Below, piece after piece: positions 32,147 through 40,423 of a stretch of DNA of 64,000 nt (its first letter is position 1; each line of letters begins with the position of its first letter). The notes under the pieces were generated by a model that was not told where the DNA came from, made no database searches, and worked only from the letters and a program-made list of their open reading frames with translations. The stretch comes from a virus: IMG/VR virus record IMGVR_UViG_3300025010_000005, positions 36,705 through 100,704 of that record; one strand, written 5' to 3'. The position numbers were made by a program, and so were the translations under genes.

Positions 32147-34534
32147 ATGTCTTTTAATGGCAGTTTTTGGGGTCTTACAGAAGGACTCCGCCCAAAACAT
32201 ATTAACTCTGTTGTAAATTATCTAAAAAATCTATCTTTGGGTATTGAAATTCTAAAACTTCAAACGCTTAATACTTATGATATTAATGCGGAATACATTA
32301 CTTTGCTTAATACTCCAACAGCAACAGGTCACGTTGTTCACAAGGGATATATTGATGGACTTATTGCCGGTATTGCCACTGGTGCAACATCATGGGCTTC
32401 TGGTGGTGTAGGAAATGATATTAAAAATACAAACTCTGGAATGGTTTGGTTAGGTAGAGCAACTGATAATACTTCTGGAGCAAAACTTCAAGTTGCTGGC
32501 AAAGGTTATTTCGAAGACAATTTGATGGTAGGAAACTCTTCTGGTGTTACCAAATTCGTTGTAACTGTTGGAGGAAATACAACTGTTGGTGGTTGGCTTG
32601 GCGTAACAGATATTTCAAATTTAAATGGTGGTATTGCTGTAGACACAAACAAATTTACAGTTTCTTCTGGTGGTAATGTCGGAATTGCCGGTTCACTTTC
32701 TGCTTCTGGAGCAATTACTTTTGGTTCAAATCTTGGTGTTACCGGCATTTCAACCTTAAGCGGTCTTTTAAATGCCAATGGTGGAATTGCTATCGGAACA
32801 GATAAATTTACTGTATCAAATCTTGGTGTTACAAATGTTGGCGGAAAATTAACAACTGTTGCTTCTGCTGCCGTTGCTGGTGCTGGATTTAATATTCCAC
32901 CTGGAATTGTACCAGATACTCCTATAAACGGCGATATTTGGTCAACAACTTCTGGTGTTTTTGCAAGGGTTAACGGTGCGACAATTCAGTTTGGTGATGC
33001 TTCTGCTAACGGAACTGTAACAAGCGGTTCAATTACTTCTTTACCTACGGGTATTACTGGAAGTATTGCAAATCCAACAACTACTCCAGCTTTAACACTT
33101 TCATGGGCAACAACTGGAATGACAAATTATAACGTTCTTCAAGTTAATGGCTCTGGTGCTGCTTCATTTGCAGCACTAGCAAACAGTCATCTTCCGGTTG
33201 TTGACGCTCAACATGGTGGAACTGGACAAAGCGTTTATGCAATTGGTGATATTTTATATGCAAATAGTACAACAACACTTACTAAGTTAGCAAAACCACT
33301 TGTTAATACAAACAACTCAACAAAATCTTATGTTTTAGGTTTTAATGCAAATGCGCCAGTTTATACATATGGACCTAGTAAACAATCAATTGTTATAGCA
33401 ACATCAAATTCACCATCAGAATATAAAGCTACAGCAGATTTTTTGTGTACAGGAACAAACGATCAACTTGGAATTAACGCGATGATTTCTATTGCCAATG
33501 GTGCAAATATATTGTTATCGCCTGGAACTTATAACATTAGTGCTAGTATTATGATGTATGGTAGTGTTAAACTACAAGGTCACGGTGATTTAACAAAAAT
33601 TGCAACTACATCAACAATAGATATGGTTGTGTGTCAATCATCAACTTATTCAGCAAATGATTGTGTTATTTCTGATATTCATTTCATTAACACATCTTCT
33701 TATGCAACTTCCGCAATTAAGTGTGTTGGTGTTACCAATATTCTTATTGAAAGATGTAAATTTGAGAATTTAACAAAAGTAGATTGTTCTGCTATTTTGT
33801 TTGACACGACATTCAATTCAAAAATTATAAATAATTATTTTACTAATATTGGATCAACTGGAACTACAACTGCTTCTGCAATCTCTTTGACAAACGGCGG
33901 AAACAACAATATCATTTCAAATAACAAAATTAAAGTTGTTTATGGTTGGTCGATTTATTTAAGTGATTCGCATAAAAATAATATAGTTTCAAATAATATT
34001 ACTGAATGTTATGGTATTGGAATTTGTTTAAGCACCACATCTGCGTATAATATATTAGAATCGAATTATATTAATATAATTGGAGCACTTGATGGAATTT
34101 CTTCAGGAACTGGTGATGGAAATATTATAAATGGAAATAACATTATAAAAACATCACCTGGAGTTGGCGGAAGTGGAATATCGTTAAATGGTATTGCTGG
34201 TACAGATTATTCAAACGAAAATATAATTACCTCAAATCGTATATTTGGGTTCGAAACCGGAATAAAATTATATTATTCTAATTATATTATAATTAATTCA
34301 AACAAAATAACATCAACAACAGGACCTTGTATTTATGGTACTTATTCCACAGCAAATATTGTTACATCAAATAATACAAATACAAGTACTGGAATAGGAT
34401 TTAATGATATTATATTGAGTGCTGGTTGTGATTATAATTTTATTGGATCTAATATTTATAATGTTGGCATAACAGCAGACGGAGAAAATAGTTCTACAAC
34501 AGCTTATATTTCTGCAAACAATATATTAATTTAA
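32147..34534 (+). CDS. Tail fibre/spike with right-handed beta-helix
   Basis: The N-terminal 60 residues are an attachment region; residues about 110-260 are glycine-rich trimer repeats (NVGIAGSLSASGAITFGSNL, GGIAIGTDKFTV). From about residue 420, INAMISIANGANILLSPGTY opens a parallel beta-helix of the pectate-lyase type with many NNIIS/NNKI-like rungs to the C-terminus (795 residues). Such domains often depolymerise host polysaccharide, but no catalytic residues can be assigned from sequence alone. Confidence 0.75.
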   Translation: MSFNGSFWGLTEGLRPKHINSVVNYLKNLSLGIEILKLQTLNTYDINAEYITLLNTPTATGHVVHKGYIDGLIAGIATGATSWASGGVGNDIKNTNSGMVWLGRATDNTSGAKLQVAGKGYFEDNLMVGNSSGVTKFVVTVGGNTTVGGWLGVTDISNLNGGIAVDTNKFTVSSGGNVGIAGSLSASGAITFGSNLGVTGISTLSGLLNANGGIAIGTDKFTVSNLGVTNVGGKLTTVASAAVAGAGFNIPPGIVPDTPINGDIWSTTSGVFARVNGATIQFGDASANGTVTSGSITSLPTGITGSIANPTTTPALTLSWATTGMTNYNVLQVNGSGAASFAALANSHLPVVDAQHGGTGQSVYAIGDILYANSTTTLTKLAKPLVNTNNSTKSYVLGFNANAPVYTYGPSKQSIVIATSNSPSEYKATADFLCTGTNDQLGINAMISIANGANILLSPGTYNISASIMMYGSVKLQGHGDLTKIATTSTIDMVVCQSSTYSANDCVISDIHFINTSSYATSAIKCVGVTNILIERCKFENLTKVDCSAILFDTTFNSKIINNYFTNIGSTGTTTASAISLTNGGNNNIISNNKIKVVYGWSIYLSDSHKNNIVSNNITECYGIGICLSTTSAYNILESNYINIIGALDGISSGTGDGNIINGNNIIKTSPGVGGSGISLNGIAGTDYSNENIITSNRIFGFETGIKLYYSNYIIINSNKITSTTGPCIYGTYSTANIVTSNNTNTSTGIGFNDIILSAGCDYNFIGSNIYNVGITADGENSSTTAYISANNILI

Positions 34535-34548
34535 GAAAGAAATAATAT

Positions 34549-35250
34549 ATGAATTTAGAAGAGAAAATAATAAAATTAACGTCATCATTTGAGGGTTCAG
34601 GATTTAACACATTAACAGGCAATTTTGATGGAGCTGGAATAAGTTTTGGAATTATTCAATTCAATTTTGGAATGGGAACACTTCAACCTTTGATTAGAGA
34701 GTTTTATAAACAAGGGCCGGGAACATTTAGAAGATTATGTACAATCAATGGTAAAAGTTATAGTCATGATCTTTTGGTTGTATGTGAAAAAAATATGCCA
34801 AATCAAATTGGGCTTAATTGGTCTAAAACAATTCAAAAGAAAAATCTTTTGGGTAAATGGAAGATTAATCCTGAATGGGTTCAAATCTTTACTAACCTAG
34901 CTAGTAATGAAGTTTATAAACATATTCAATTAAAATTTGTCGAAGACAATTATATGGCTAGAGCGAAAAAAGATTGTAAAAAGTTTGGTATTTTAACAGA
35001 AAGGGCTTTGTCTTTATTCTTTGATATTGCAGTTCAAAATGGAGGTTTTAAACCATATCACAAACTATTGATGAAAGAACACACACTTGCTGAAGTTGCA
35101 AAAGCGGTAGCACAAAAATCAAATATTAAATGGCAAAAAGATGTTCTCGATAGAAAAATGTGCATTGTAAATGGATATGGTTTTGTTCATGGAAGACAAT
35201 ATATTATAAACGTTCAATATCAAATTGGTGATAGACCCATTTCATTGTAA
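34549..35250 (+). CDS. Endolysin, GH46 chitosanase/lysozyme-like
   Basis: The 233-residue protein has the N-terminal catalytic pattern SFEGSGFNTLTGNFDGAGIS and FGIIQFNFGMGTLQPLI (Glu and Asp positions of the lysozyme-like GH46 fold), then ALSLFFDIAVQNGGF and RKMCIVNGYGFVHGRQY near the C-terminus, as in phage endolysins annotated as peptidoglycan/chitosanase-like hydrolases. No signal peptide is visible, so export depends on the holin. It follows the spike gene and precedes two membrane proteins, forming a lysis cassette. Confidence 0.75.
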   Translation: MNLEEKIIKLTSSFEGSGFNTLTGNFDGAGISFGIIQFNFGMGTLQPLIREFYKQGPGTFRRLCTINGKSYSHDLLVVCEKNMPNQIGLNWSKTIQKKNLLGKWKINPEWVQIFTNLASNEVYKHIQLKFVEDNYMARAKKDCKKFGILTERALSLFFDIAVQNGGFKPYHKLLMKEHTLAEVAKAVAQKSNIKWQKDVLDRKMCIVNGYGFVHGRQYIINVQYQIGDRPISL

Positions 35251-35262
35251 AATAATTCTTGT
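35246..35262 (+). promoter_or_regulatory. Candidate phage late promoter for holin genes
   Basis: TGTAAAATAATTCTTGT overlaps the endolysin stop and lies 28 bases before ATG 35290. Confidence 0.5.
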
Positions 35263-35289
35263 TATAATGTAAAATGAAAAGAGGTGATT

Positions 35290-35667
35290 ATGGTCGGGGA
35301 CATTTATGTAGACACCAAAGTATTATATGACTACATCGACCAGAGGATGAAAATCACCGAAGGAATGATTAAGGAATATAGAGAAGACACAGTAGAACAT
35401 ATTTTAAGACTTGAAGAAAAGGTTGACAATTCAATTAAAACTATTTATGACACAAAGGAAAAAGGAGTTGTAAATAGAATTTTTATTGATTCTTTAACCA
35501 AAGATGTTAACGAAATAAAAGCAAATGTTACCGTAGCAAAAATAGAATTGATTAAAGCAGTTGTCCCGAAACTCTTACTTGGCGTTACAATTTATGGGTT
35601 GGGTTTAATATCGTCTGCTTCTGGTATGCATCTTAATGTTGGCGATATTGTTAGTATGTTTAAATAA
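35290..35667 (+). CDS. XhlA-like holin accessory protein with C-terminal membrane span
   Basis: I choose ATG 35290 (behind AGAGGTGATT) over the in-frame GTG at 35284. The 125-residue product has a long coiled coil (about residues 20-90) and one C-terminal hydrophobic segment (AVVPKLLLGVTIYGLGLISS), the architecture of XhlA/hemolysin-like proteins that assist holins. Function in lysis is inferred from architecture and position after the endolysin. Confidence 0.6.
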   Translation: MVGDIYVDTKVLYDYIDQRMKITEGMIKEYREDTVEHILRLEEKVDNSIKTIYDTKEKGVVNRIFIDSLTKDVNEIKANVTVAKIELIKAVVPKLLLGVTIYGLGLISSASGMHLNVGDIVSMFK

Positions 35668-35679
35668 TAGGAGAATAAA

Positions 35680-36009
35680 ATGCAAGATATTCTTAATCTA
35701 GTTTCCGCTCATTGGGAAGTTATCGTTCTTATCCTTACCTCTTGTACTGTTTTGTTTAATGCACTTCAGAAGAAAGCATATGGCGAGTTTGTTAAAGAAG
35801 CACTTGTTATGGTTAAAAAAGTTGCTGTGATGGAACTTTCAAATGTTGAAAAAAGGGATGCAGTAATTGACTCTGTTTATATTTCTGTTCCTTCATGGGT
35901 TAGTTCGATCATTACAAGAGATCAAGCAAAACTTTTAGTTGAACAAGCTTATCAAGTTTTAAAGGTTGATTTAAAGGATGAAGAGTTAAAAAAAACACGA
36001 GCCGTATAA
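35680..36009 (+). CDS. Holin-like protein (N-terminal membrane span)
   Basis: The 109-residue frame has one N-terminal span (WEVIVLILTSCTVLFNALQK) followed by amphipathic helices and a lysine-rich end, as in LLH-type holins. ATG 35680 follows AATAGGAGAATAAA. Its last codons run over TTA plus seven A; the -1 frame beyond is open for about 52 more codons (see 36010-36167), so a longer C-terminal form may be made by frameshifting or the gene may be broken by a homopolymer change. Confidence 0.6.
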   Translation: MQDILNLVSAHWEVIVLILTSCTVLFNALQKKAYGEFVKEALVMVKKVAVMELSNVEKRDAVIDSVYISVPSWVSSIITRDQAKLLVEQAYQVLKVDLKDEELKKTRAV

Positions 36010-36167
36010 ACTTTGATGATGTGGTTTTAAACGCGGCAAAAGAATTCTTAAAAGACAAAATCATCGACGTAACAAGCGGAGTTGTAACTGATATAGACAT
36101 TCAAGAAGGTAGTGTTCACTGGTTCGTAGAAATTAAAAGTCCGTACATTAAAAAGCCCCTCGAATGA
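36010..36167 (+). other. Open -1 frame continuing the holin-like gene
   Basis: In the -1 frame relative to 35680, the sequence after the A-run reads without stop to TGA 36165-36167, encoding a coherent peptide (NFDDVVLNAAKEFLKDKIID, then VTSGVVTDIDIQEGSVHWFV). It has no start codon with a ribosome site. A canonical A-AAA-AAA slippery heptamer lies just upstream (35990-35998 region). Confidence 0.5.
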
Positions 36168-36180
36168 GGGGCTTTTCTTT
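36152..36180 (+). terminator. Terminator at convergent gene junction
   Basis: AAAGCCCCTC-GAAT-GAGGGGCTTTT plus T residues; it ends the late + block and, with A residues upstream, could also serve the - strand. Confidence 0.75.
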
Positions 36181-36626
36181 TATTTAATTGCTTTACCTTT
36201 GAAAATTACATGACAAATATGGTCTCCACCCATTGGTGTTGTTCGCCAATCAATTGCTTCAAACAAAGCTTTAATTCCATATAAATCTCTGCATGGGCCA
36301 GCCATGTAATATCTAAATGATACTTCGTTCCAGAAAGCATAATGTGTAGGATCACAATCTCCGCCCCTTCCATCCGTTGAAGGAGTAAATGTATCAATGA
36401 TTCCATTTGGTTTTAGGATTCGATAAATTTCTTCCATAATATGAATACGCTTGTCGTTGTGAAGGTGTTCAAGAAAATCAGAAGCTTTTACTTCATCGAA
36501 AGTATTATCTTCAAATGGAAGTCTTTCATTGCAATCTGCAACAACATCAACTCCTGGAAGTTGCCTATTATCAAGATTTACATATCCTTCGATGGGACGG
36601 TATCCACAACCTAAATTTAATTTCAC
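36180..36626 (-). CDS. SAM-dependent methyltransferase
   Basis: The 148-residue protein shows class-I methyltransferase motifs: MKLNLGCGYRPIEGYVNLD (SAM-binding glycine loop and acidic end of strand 2) and RLPFEDNTFDEVKASDFLEH, then IYRILKPNGIIDTFTPS. It is compact, lacking an extra substrate domain. Neighbouring glycosyltransferases overlap it by four bases, so it probably acts in the same sugar-modification pathway, for example methylating a glycan. Confidence 0.8.
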   Translation of the reverse strand: MKLNLGCGYRPIEGYVNLDNRQLPGVDVVADCNERLPFEDNTFDEVKASDFLEHLHNDKRIHIMEEIYRILKPNGIIDTFTPSTDGRGGDCDPTHYAFWNEVSFRYYMAGPCRDLYGIKALFEAIDWRTTPMGGDHICHVIFKGKAIK

Positions 36627-37273
36627 TTATAAATCTCCTTACACGCTAACCTTGCAGAATTATATTTTTCGGCATTAAACCTTGGATTAACAACATGCAT
36701 TGCCCAAGGATTTTCCTGTTTTGGAACGACTATTTTCAATCCTTTCTTTTGAAATTCTTTGCATTGAGAAACGTCATAGAAATCGAATCCCTTAATTTGT
36801 TCATTCCAATCAATATCATATTGAGTTATCATCATTAATCCATCAATTGATTCAACTTCTTCATAATCACCATTTGGTTGTTCGAAAATAAGATTATTCA
36901 AAGAACCTCTATGTTCTGTAACTTTACCGTAACACTCGCCCTCCCACCAAGTATAATTTCCTGGCAATTTTTTACAACCACACATTCCAATCATACCGAT
37001 TGTTTCGTCTTCAAATATTTTAAAAATATCATAAATAAAATTCTTGTTTAAAATTCCAACATCTTGATGTAGATAAATTTTATATTTTGCGTCCGACTCT
37101 TTCATTAAAATATTATAAGCTTTTGTTATATCTTGAACATTTTCTGCTGTTAAAAGATTTGTATAAAATCCGTTAGGAGTATTTAATCGTTGTAAAGATT
37201 TTGCCGATTCTTCTAATAACAACCTATTATTTGTACAACATAAAAAATCAATCTTATTTAGATTCATCTTCAA
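36623..37273 (-). CDS. Glycosyltransferase, StrF/GT2-like
   Basis: The 216-residue product has YKIYLHQDVGILNKNFIYDI (acidic metal/donor site in the StrF-type family), GMIGMCGCKKLPGNYTWWEG, and EVESIDGLMMITQYDIDWNE with ending GFDFYDVSQCKEFQKKG, the conserved order of this GT-A group. It likely transfers a sugar to a lipid, protein or DNA base. It overlaps both neighbours. Confidence 0.75.
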   Translation of the reverse strand: MKMNLNKIDFLCCTNNRLLLEESAKSLQRLNTPNGFYTNLLTAENVQDITKAYNILMKESDAKYKIYLHQDVGILNKNFIYDIFKIFEDETIGMIGMCGCKKLPGNYTWWEGECYGKVTEHRGSLNNLIFEQPNGDYEEVESIDGLMMITQYDIDWNEQIKGFDFYDVSQCKEFQKKGLKIVVPKQENPWAMHVVNPRFNAEKYNSARLACKEIYK

Positions 37274-37967
37274 TTAACTTTCTGTATGCTTCTGCTGAAC
37301 CAGCGGTGTATTCATTAATCTTGTTTGGAACACTAAAAAGAGTTTTACTTGTTAAATGAGTTACTTTGCTTTCTGTTACCAAGGCATGTTTCATTCCAAG
37401 TTGTTGCATTTTATTTGCAATCCAATTATCCGCGCTCCAAAAAATCAATTCCTCTGGTAATGGGAATATTTTATCAATTGCGTCTCTGGTAAATGTTAAA
37501 CACCATCCAGCAAAACTTCCTCCAACATCAAATCCTTCGTAAACACTTTGTGGTTCCATATGTTTGTGCAAAAACCAACCTGGACTTAAAGGTGAGATTG
37601 AATCATATTTCATCAATTCAAACGATTTTAATTGTTCTGAAAACCATCCTTTGTGGAAAATTAAATCGTTATTCACCAAAACAACGTAATCATATTGTTT
37701 GTGTTTAAAATAAATTTCTTCATATGCAATTTTTAACATTCCTATATTGTTATATTTTGAATAATTAAATTCATCTTTGATTATTGGATAATATATAACA
37801 TTTTCATAACTCATTGGTTTTTCTAGCATATTATAATTTGATTCAATTAGAAATACATCAAATTCGTGTTCTGTTTCACTGTCATGTAAAGAATTGATTG
37901 CATTCTGGGTCATTTGTTTTAAATCATTGTTTAGTGTATTACAAAGAATTATTACAGCGATATTCAT
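37254..37967 (-). CDS. Glycosyltransferase family 2 protein
   Basis: GT-A features in 237 residues: N-terminal IAVIILCNTLNNDLKQMTQN, VVLVNNDLIFHKGWFSEQLK (DxD-equivalent NND), and GGSFAGWCLTFTRDAIDKIF plus WSADNWIANKMQQLG at the acceptor end. It overlaps the downstream gene by 20 bases. Donor and acceptor unknown. Confidence 0.8.
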   Translation of the reverse strand: MNIAVIILCNTLNNDLKQMTQNAINSLHDSETEHEFDVFLIESNYNMLEKPMSYENVIYYPIIKDEFNYSKYNNIGMLKIAYEEIYFKHKQYDYVVLVNNDLIFHKGWFSEQLKSFELMKYDSISPLSPGWFLHKHMEPQSVYEGFDVGGSFAGWCLTFTRDAIDKIFPLPEELIFWSADNWIANKMQQLGMKHALVTESKVTHLTSKTLFSVPNKINEYTAGSAEAYRKLIEDESK

Positions 37968-38384
37968 TTATTTTTCTCCATTCAGAAATTTTTTAATTTT
38001 TTCATTATTTTCATCAATTTCTTTTTGCTTTTTTGCTTTTTCTAAATTTTTATAACAATAATCTATTTTTTTATCTAACTCTTTATGGTCACTTCCTTTA
38101 ACTTTAAAAGAATAAATTTCTTCATAATATGATCTTCCGAATGAATAGTTTTTGAATGTAAAACATATAACATCATCTGAAAAGAGTCCTCGATCAATAA
38201 CAAACATTTTTGTTCTATTGTAATTTATAAACTTATTTCTATTCCTAGTTAGGTTGCAAATGCTATCACCACAAAGTTCTTCATAATTATCATAATAGTA
38301 TTTCCAATCTGAATTGTTACTTCCATCGCTATTATGATGATTGATTACATTCCAAAACAATTTCTCTAGTTCGTGGTTTTTCAT
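37968..38384 (-). CDS. Hypothetical protein (138 aa)
   Basis: The 138-residue product is rich in Asn, Tyr and Lys with a coiled-coil end (KNLEKAKKQKEIDENNEKIK). It is precisely abutted by glycosyltransferase genes on both sides (1 base apart), so it may be a partner of that pathway. No motif recognised. Confidence 0.6.
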   Translation of the reverse strand: MKNHELEKLFWNVINHHNSDGSNNSDWKYYYDNYEELCGDSICNLTRNRNKFINYNRTKMFVIDRGLFSDDVICFTFKNYSFGRSYYEEIYSFKVKGSDHKELDKKIDYCYKNLEKAKKQKEIDENNEKIKKFLNGEK

Positions 38385-39176
38385 TTATACCTCCCAAAGT
38401 TTCGGCTTGTTAATGTTCTCTACCAACTTATTATAATGTTTTAAAGCATGATTGATATACGGTGCAACATCTTCTCCTTCCATTGAAGAATTAAATTTAA
38501 ATTGACCGCCAACCTCATTCATTCTCAACATATCCGGTGCAATTCCTCTGTTAACATAATGAAGATCCAGTGAATAAATTTTATGTTTGGCTTTTTCTGG
38601 AACAAGATATTTTCCATATCCATTATTCAAACCGGCTAGATATATTTGAAGACTTACCATTCCATGTTCCATACCATAAATGCCAAAATCTTCATTATAC
38701 CTTCTAAAAGAGTCAATTGCTTCTCTAGTGAAGAACAACATGCATCCAGCGCAGTTGTCAAATTCTTCTACGCCATTTCGTGTTGAAATAAGTTTTAAAT
38801 TTCCAACTTCAATCATAAACATCATATGATTGATTCCAGTTTGATTGCTTAACCGAATGTATTCTTTTTCCCATCCATAATATGAAGGAAAACAATCATC
38901 ATCCATTAAAAAGACGTAATCATAATTTTTTAGGTTATCAAGACAAACATTTTTTGATCCCGCAACTCCAAGACGCTCAGTATTGTATAAGTATAAAACT
39001 TCTTCTCTTGAAGATAAACATACACCGCAATTTTTTATTCGCTTGTCTGAATCACTATTGTCGTCAACTACAATTAGTTTTGTTTCAGCTTTAGGCCAAT
39101 ATGTAAGAAAATGTCTCATTGCAATTGATAAAACTTCAGGTCGATTCCTGGTCGTGACTCCGATGCCAATTTTCAT
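38385..39176 (-). CDS. Glycosyltransferase family 2 protein
   Basis: A 263-residue GT2 enzyme: IGIGVTTRNRPEVLSIAMRH at the N-terminus, TKLIVVDDNSDSDKRIKN, VFLMDDDCFPSYYGWEKEYI (DDD metal site), and NCAGCMLFFTREAIDSFRRY acceptor region followed by GMEHGMVSLQIYLAGL. It is one of four glycosyltransferases in this - strand block. Likely adds sugar to phage virion or DNA, or remodels host polysaccharide. Confidence 0.85.
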   Translation of the reverse strand: MKIGIGVTTRNRPEVLSIAMRHFLTYWPKAETKLIVVDDNSDSDKRIKNCGVCLSSREEVLYLYNTERLGVAGSKNVCLDNLKNYDYVFLMDDDCFPSYYGWEKEYIRLSNQTGINHMMFMIEVGNLKLISTRNGVEEFDNCAGCMLFFTREAIDSFRRYNEDFGIYGMEHGMVSLQIYLAGLNNGYGKYLVPEKAKHKIYSLDLHYVNRGIAPDMLRMNEVGGQFKFNSSMEGEDVAPYINHALKHYNKLVENINKPKLWEV

Positions 39177-39181
39177 AAAAT

Positions 39182-39739
39182 TTATTCTCCTTTTAAAAAT
39201 TTGGTAATTTTATTTATTTCAACTATATTTTCACATTTATTTGGAAAATTTAAAGTAGCAAAATTTTTATGTAAAATTCTAGCAATTTGATCATATGCCA
39301 AAGCTGCCCGTATTTCATCATCAAATAAACCAATATGAATTGATTTATAATTCACCATAATACTACTTCCCCACTTTTTGCCTTTTGCGTGCCAACAAAC
39401 GCCTTTAAATTTCGATGTAGTATTTTTTGTCTTTCTTGCTTTGATTCCAATATTTTTTCCATTTTCTGATTTTGTACATTTTCTTAAATTAACTAAGGTA
39501 TTATCTGTTCTGATATGATTTATATGATCTGTACAAATTTCACTACTAAATAAAAGAATATCTAATATTTGCCTGTGCATATAAATTATTTCTGGATAAT
39601 TTGCATTTTCTTTATTGATTTTTGTTCTTATAACGTATCCAGATTCGTTAATTCTCCAATTATATTTATTTAATTCCTCGTATTTATCGTCGTCCACTAA
39701 AGCAATTTTATCAGAATTTGTTAATTTAATTTCTTTCAT
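39182..39739 (-). CDS. HNH homing endonuclease with AP2 domain
   Basis: The 185-residue protein has an N-terminal LTNSDKIALVDDDKYEELNK segment, an HNH core (HRQILDILLFSSEICTDHIN, then HIRTDNTLVNLRKCTKSENG) and a C-terminal AP2 DNA-binding domain (SKFKGVCWHAKGKKWGSSIM, IGLFDDEIRAALAYDQIARI). The same architecture recurs at 47003 and 58552. It is intercalated between a zinc-ribbon gene and a glycosyltransferase. Probably a selfish mobile element. Confidence 0.85.
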   Translation of the reverse strand: MKEIKLTNSDKIALVDDDKYEELNKYNWRINESGYVIRTKINKENANYPEIIYMHRQILDILLFSSEICTDHINHIRTDNTLVNLRKCTKSENGKNIGIKARKTKNTTSKFKGVCWHAKGKKWGSSIMVNYKSIHIGLFDDEIRAALAYDQIARILHKNFATLNFPNKCENIVEINKITKFLKGE

Positions 39740-39877
39740 TCATTTAATTTCCCTTTCATCAAAAATTAACTTCATACAGCTTGTGCAAACATAATCAATT
39801 ACATAAAGAGTTCCGAACCAATGTTTATAAGGAATTACTTTATTTACATGAGTTCCACAACTTTCACAATACATCAT
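39740..39877 (-). CDS. Small zinc-ribbon protein (45 aa)
   Basis: ATG 39877 overlaps the stop of the metalloprotease gene (ATGA) and follows AGAGGTTGATAAA. The 45-residue protein has two CxxC pairs, MYCESCGTH and YVCTSCMKL, 27 residues apart, a typical zinc ribbon. Its stop is directly followed by the AP2-HNH start. Function unknown. Confidence 0.6.
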   Translation of the reverse strand: MMYCESCGTHVNKVIPYKHWFGTLYVIDYVCTSCMKLIFDEREIK

Positions 39878-40347
39878 TTTATCAACCTCTTTGCATTCTC
39901 AAAATCTTCTGGTGAAGGAGTTGGACGATAATAAACATCAAAGTTTGGATACATCAAACTTTCAACACTGTCATTGTGATCAAGTCCGATTGCGTGACCA
40001 AGTTCGTGATACATAAGAGCTTTTAAATCATCATTATTATATTCACCAAACACAACAATTTTTTCTCTTCCGTCCCAACTTTCATACTGAGCCATTCTTC
40101 TTAAACCATTCAAGTATGGAGCATTTTCGTTTTCAAATTCAAAATACAAACCTCGACCGTTTACGTTAAAGTATTTTTTATCAACTCCTTTATTCCATCC
40201 CCATAAAGCTTCTTTAATTGTTGAAGCTTTTTCCTCACTCATACCTGATAAATTAACATTTTTTTGTACGTTAGGGCTTTGTCCAGAAATCAGGGAGCAG
40301 CCTTCAATAATTATTAGGGCAACTATACCCATTAAATATTTTCTCAT
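39874..40347 (-). CDS. Lipoprotein zinc metalloprotease, matrixin-like
   Basis: The N-terminus MRKYLMGIVALIIIEGCSLI is a lipoprotein signal with a plausible lipobox before Cys17. The zinc site is YHELGHAIGLDH (HExxHxxGxxH) followed by the Met-turn SLMYP, as in M10-type metzincins. The 157-residue length is that of a bare catalytic domain. It would be displayed in the host envelope, possibly to cut a surface protein or block superinfection (inference). It has its own perfect leftward promoter (40395-40423). Confidence 0.8.
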   Translation of the reverse strand: MRKYLMGIVALIIIEGCSLISGQSPNVQKNVNLSGMSEEKASTIKEALWGWNKGVDKKYFNVNGRGLYFEFENENAPYLNGLRRMAQYESWDGREKIVVFGEYNNDDLKALMYHELGHAIGLDHNDSVESLMYPNFDVYYRPTPSPEDFENAKRLIK

Positions 40348-40364
40348 AATATAATCCTTGCCAC

Positions 40365-40394
40365 AAAAAAGGAGCGATCTTTAACGACCGCTCC
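40365..40394 (-). terminator. Intrinsic terminator after portal gene
   Basis: On the - strand GGAGCG-12 bases-CGCTCC followed by six T; it overlaps the transcription start region of the next promoter. Confidence 0.7.
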
Positions 40395-40423
40395 ATTATA
40401 CTATATCTATGCAGATTTGTCAA
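40395..40423 (-). promoter_or_regulatory. Consensus leftward promoter
   Basis: On the - strand TTGACA (40423-40418), 17 bp, TATAAT (40400-40395), both hexamers perfect. It drives the metalloprotease operon from within the portal gene end. Confidence 0.75.
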
